Shown here: positions 62,052 to 64,000 of the stretch, piece after piece | Position numbering within the stretch: the first letter of the stretch is position 1 | How the letters are laid out: every line of letters begins with the position of its first letter | Assembly (NCBI GenBank): GCA_016125005.1 | Contig: WGMQ01000005.1 | Span: 62,001 to 126,000 of the forward strand | Direction of reading: 5' to 3' | DNA length: 64,000 nucleotides | DNA from: a bacterium | Lineage (GTDB): Bacteria; Sumerlaeota; Sumerlaeia; SLMS01 | Made by a program: the position numbers and the translations under genes | The notes under the pieces: model-generated | What the model saw: the letters and a program-made list of their open reading frames with translations, nothing else | Database searches by the model: none | What the model was told of the DNA's origin: nothing

Positions 62052-63023
62052 ATGAGTTTCTCGAACAATGACAAGCCGCCGGTCGTCCTGCCGGGACGGG
62101 CATCAACCGACCTGGCGCGCGAAGTCTGCCATCAGCTCGAGATCCCCTACGGCGGCGTCGAGTCCAAGAACTTCTCCGACTCGGAGACCTTCGTCAAGAT
62201 TCTCGATAACATCCGTGGACGCGACGTTTACGTTGTCCAATCGACTCATCAGCCCGCCAACGAATACCTGATGGAATTGCTGCTCCTCATCGACGCCGCC
62301 CGCCGCGCCTCGGCGGAGCGCGTCACCGCCGTGCTCCCCTACTTTGGCTATGCCCGCCAGGACCGCAAGGACCAGGGGCGCGTGGCCCTCAGCGCCAAGC
62401 TGATCGCCAACCTGATCACCGTGGCCGGCGCCGACCGCGTCCTGACCATCGACCTGCACAGCGGCCAGATTCAGGGCTTCTTCGACATCCCGGTGGATCA
62501 TCTGCTGGCCGGATCGATCCTGGTCGAGTACGTCCGCAAGAGCGGCATCGAGGATTTCTGCGTGGTTTCGCCCGACGTCGGCAACGTGAAGCTGGCCCGC
62601 AACTATGCCAATATTCTCAAGGCTCCGCTGGCGATTGTCGACAAGCGCCGCCCCCGCCCGAACGTCAGCGAAGTCATGGCGATCATTGGCGAACGGGAAG
62701 TTGAAGGCAAGAACGTGTTGATCTTCGACGATATGATTGACACGGCAGGGACGATCTGCAACGCATCCCACGCCCTGCGGGACCGTGGCGCGAAGGATAT
62801 CTATGCCTTTGCGGTCCACGGCGTTCTGTCTGGGCCGGCCTTTGAACGGCTGGAACAAGCACCAATCAAGGAAGTGGTGATTACGAACACGATCTCTCAA
62901 CACGGCCGCGAGCTGCCCGCCAAGGTCAAGCTCCTCAGCGTCGCCCCCCTCATGGCCCAGGCAATCGAGAGAATCCACAATCACCAGTCCGTCAGCGACC
63001 TCTTCAAGATGATGTCCCACTGA
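62052..63023 (+). CDS. prs: Ribose-phosphate pyrophosphokinase (PRPP synthase)
   Basis: 323 aa from the ATG at 62052, with TTGGAG upstream; the ORF track's longer start is not supported. Family motifs are 'LPYFGYARQDRKDQGR' (ATP-binding flexible loop with RQD), 'DRVLTIDLHSGQIQGFFDIPVDHL' shortened here to TIDLHSGQIQGFFDIP, 'VVSPDVGNVKLA', and the PRPP loop VLIFDDMIDTAGTI. It makes PRPP from ribose-5-phosphate and ATP for nucleotide, His and Trp synthesis. It is followed by rplY 49 bases later, a common bacterial order (prs-rplY-pth). Confidence 0.96.
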   Translation: MSFSNNDKPPVVLPGRASTDLAREVCHQLEIPYGGVESKNFSDSETFVKILDNIRGRDVYVVQSTHQPANEYLMELLLLIDAARRASAERVTAVLPYFGYARQDRKDQGRVALSAKLIANLITVAGADRVLTIDLHSGQIQGFFDIPVDHLLAGSILVEYVRKSGIEDFCVVSPDVGNVKLARNYANILKAPLAIVDKRRPRPNVSEVMAIIGEREVEGKNVLIFDDMIDTAGTICNASHALRDRGAKDIYAFAVHGVLSGPAFERLEQAPIKEVVITNTISQHGRELPAKVKLLSVAPLMAQAIERIHNHQSVSDLFKMMSH

Positions 63024-63072
63024 CGCGACGGAACCAAGCGGCACGCGCTTACACAAGGAAGGATTCACCCCT

Positions 63073-63657
63073 ATGTCGCAGTTTACCATCAAGGCCGAGA
63101 CCCGCACGGGCCTCGGGAAGGAAAAGGTCGCGAAAATTCGCCAGGCCGGGAACTCTCCCGCTGTCGTCTACGGCACCAACAAGGATGCCGTTTCGCTGAC
63201 CATCAACACCCGCGAAGCAGAGCTGGTCATCCAGCGCATGCACGGCGAGAAGATCCTGGTCGACCTCGTCGTTGACGGCGCCGTCGAGAAGGTCTTCGTC
63301 CGTAACATCCAGCGTGACCCGCTGTCCGACAAGCTCCTGCACATCGACTTTTACCGCGTCGACATGGACCGCGAGATCGACACCATCGTTTCCGTGACGG
63401 AAGTTGGCGTCGCTGAAGGCGTCAAGCTCGGCGGCCTCCTCGAGCACGGCCTCCGCCAGCTCCACATCCGCGCCCTCCCGGGCGATGTCCCCCCGCACAT
63501 CGAAGTCAACGTGGCTCCCCTCCAGCAGGGTCAGTCGATCCACGTCAAGGACCTCCCCGCCATCAAGGGCGTCAAGATCATCGCCCGTCCCGACGCCATT
63601 CTGTTCGCCGTGGTCGGCAAGCAGAAGGAAGACGCCCCGGCCGCTCCGACGGCCTGA
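63073..63657 (+). CDS. rplY: Large-subunit ribosomal protein bL25 (CTC/TL5 type)
   Basis: 194 aa, the long form with an N-terminal 5S rRNA-binding domain ('GKEKVAKIRQAGNSPAVVYG') and a C-terminal beta domain ('RDPLSDKLLHIDFYRVDMDR', 'GVKLGGLLEHGLRQLHIRAL'). It ends in a short Ala/Pro tail. AAGGAAGGA upstream of the ATG is a strong ribosome-binding site. It probably shares a transcript with prs and is followed by an intrinsic terminator. Confidence 0.95.
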   Translation: MSQFTIKAETRTGLGKEKVAKIRQAGNSPAVVYGTNKDAVSLTINTREAELVIQRMHGEKILVDLVVDGAVEKVFVRNIQRDPLSDKLLHIDFYRVDMDREIDTIVSVTEVGVAEGVKLGGLLEHGLRQLHIRALPGDVPPHIEVNVAPLQQGQSIHVKDLPAIKGVKIIARPDAILFAVVGKQKEDAPAAPTA

Positions 63658-63687
63658 CGTCAGTCCCGATTATCCGCTTCCTGATAT

Positions 63688-63730
63688 GTCCCCGCCGATG
63701 GCTGCCCCTTCGGCGGGGACGGTGCTTTTT
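63688..63730 (+). terminator. Intrinsic terminator after rplY
   Basis: An 11-bp perfect stem GTCCCCGCCGA / TCGGCGGGGAC with an 11-nt loop is followed, five bases later, by TTTTT. It starts 30 bases after the rplY stop. Confidence 0.88.
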
Positions 63731-63980
63731 AGGGCACCCCTTCGCCGATATTGCGCGCGAGCACGCAAGCACCACCAACGATCATTGGCCACGCTTCCTC
63801 ACAACCCACGCAAGGCAAATCACCGCGAAATCCCGCTTAATCGAAGCGCTGCCCCGGGATGCGAAAAAACCGCATTTTTCGCTTGTGCGGTGAAGCGCGG
63901 GAGGGAATTGAAGACCCCATCAGATAACCGCTCCACTCGTTCTTCGCAGGAACGCGCCGAGCTAAGGACTTGTCCCCACG
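63731..63980. other. Intergenic region at the window end with an A/T-rich hairpin
   Basis: With the terminator, the gene-free gap after rplY is ~320 bases. It holds one clear inverted repeat, GCGAAAAA (63861-63868) / TTTTTCGC (63875-63882), which could terminate transcription in either direction. No RNA gene was recognised. A promoter for the next gene is likely here but is not obvious. Confidence 0.5.
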
Positions 63981-64000
63981 ATGCCCATGGTTTTTCGCAT
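63981..64000 (+). CDS. Possible start of the next gene (runs off the window)
   Basis: ATGCCCATGG... translates as MPMVFR before the window ends. AAGGA lies 12 bases upstream, slightly far for a ribosome-binding site. Peptidyl-tRNA hydrolase (pth) often follows rplY, but six residues cannot identify it. Confidence 0.25.

Noticed and set aside
60573-62055. 492-aa and 80-aa plus-strand ORFs over leuS, which might have meant leuS is broken
   Set aside because: They are shadows. The leuS frame on the minus strand is open from 61872 to 58723 and holds all synthetase motifs.

Overview
The window is 64 kb of GC-rich, densely packed chromosome from an uncultured-looking, aerobic, Gram-negative-type bacterium. 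The evidence is a heptosyltransferase-like family 9 glycosyltransferase, an Alternative Complex III plus cytochrome oxidase operon, SpmA/SpmB without other sporulation genes, DUF1573 proteins, and dockerin/cohesin/BACON secreted proteins. This mix fits lineages such as Sumerlaeota, Hydrogenedentota or the Planctomycetes neighbourhood. I cannot fix the phylum from sequence alone. No rRNA, tRNA or CRISPR array was seen.

Layout. 1-7.2 kb: secreted proteins, namely a dockerin-terminated protein (5' end cut), a small cohesin-like protein and a 1916-aa protein of alternating cohesin-like and BACON-like repeats. 7.3-14.3 kb (+): GT2 glycosyltransferase, SppA protease, DEAD-box helicase, a secreted protein, an unrecognised protein and a GT4 glycosyltransferase. 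14.3-25.4 kb (-): trmB, a small unknown, an M24 aminopeptidase, a PuuD-like amidotransferase, hisS, a 29-codon mS38-like gene, a small protein plus AAA ATPase pair (possible defence module), spmB/spmA, a GT-C enzyme and a GT9 enzyme. 25.8-29.9 kb (+): M20 dipeptidase, a membrane protein and the ammonium transporter, followed by a short remnant repeating the dipeptidase 3' end. 30-35 kb (-): an AT-richer set of secreted proteins (TPR, cysteine-rich, unknown) and a DUF3352-like/pilin fusion. 35.2-37.9 kb: MDR oxidoreductase, queA and a toxin-antitoxin pair. 38-53.4 kb (-): the respiratory operon actABCDEF - cyt c - coxB - coxA - ctaA - ctaB - cox11 - small protein - coxC. 53.6-58.6 kb: DCC protein, thiE, MauE-like, rhodanese, DUF1573 and isocitrate dehydrogenase. 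58.7-63.7 kb: leuS (-), prs (+) and rplY (+).

The respiratory operon forms one pathway. ActABCDEF oxidises quinol and passes electrons to cytochrome c. An A2-type heme-copper oxidase (YSHPAVY motif) reduces oxygen. CtaA/CtaB make its heme and Cox11 delivers copper.

The most unusual item is leuS. A complete REP-associated tyrosine transposase (RAYT) with 29-bp perfect terminal inverted repeats lies inside the CP1 editing-domain region. The insert is exactly 657 nt (219 codons), in the same orientation, and the leuS frame is open throughout. Other points worth follow-up are an over-represented octamer GTATAGAC with the related GTATATAC, the low-GC cysteine-rich secreted operon, a SpmA with a large extra domain, and His-rich tails on three ACIII subunits.
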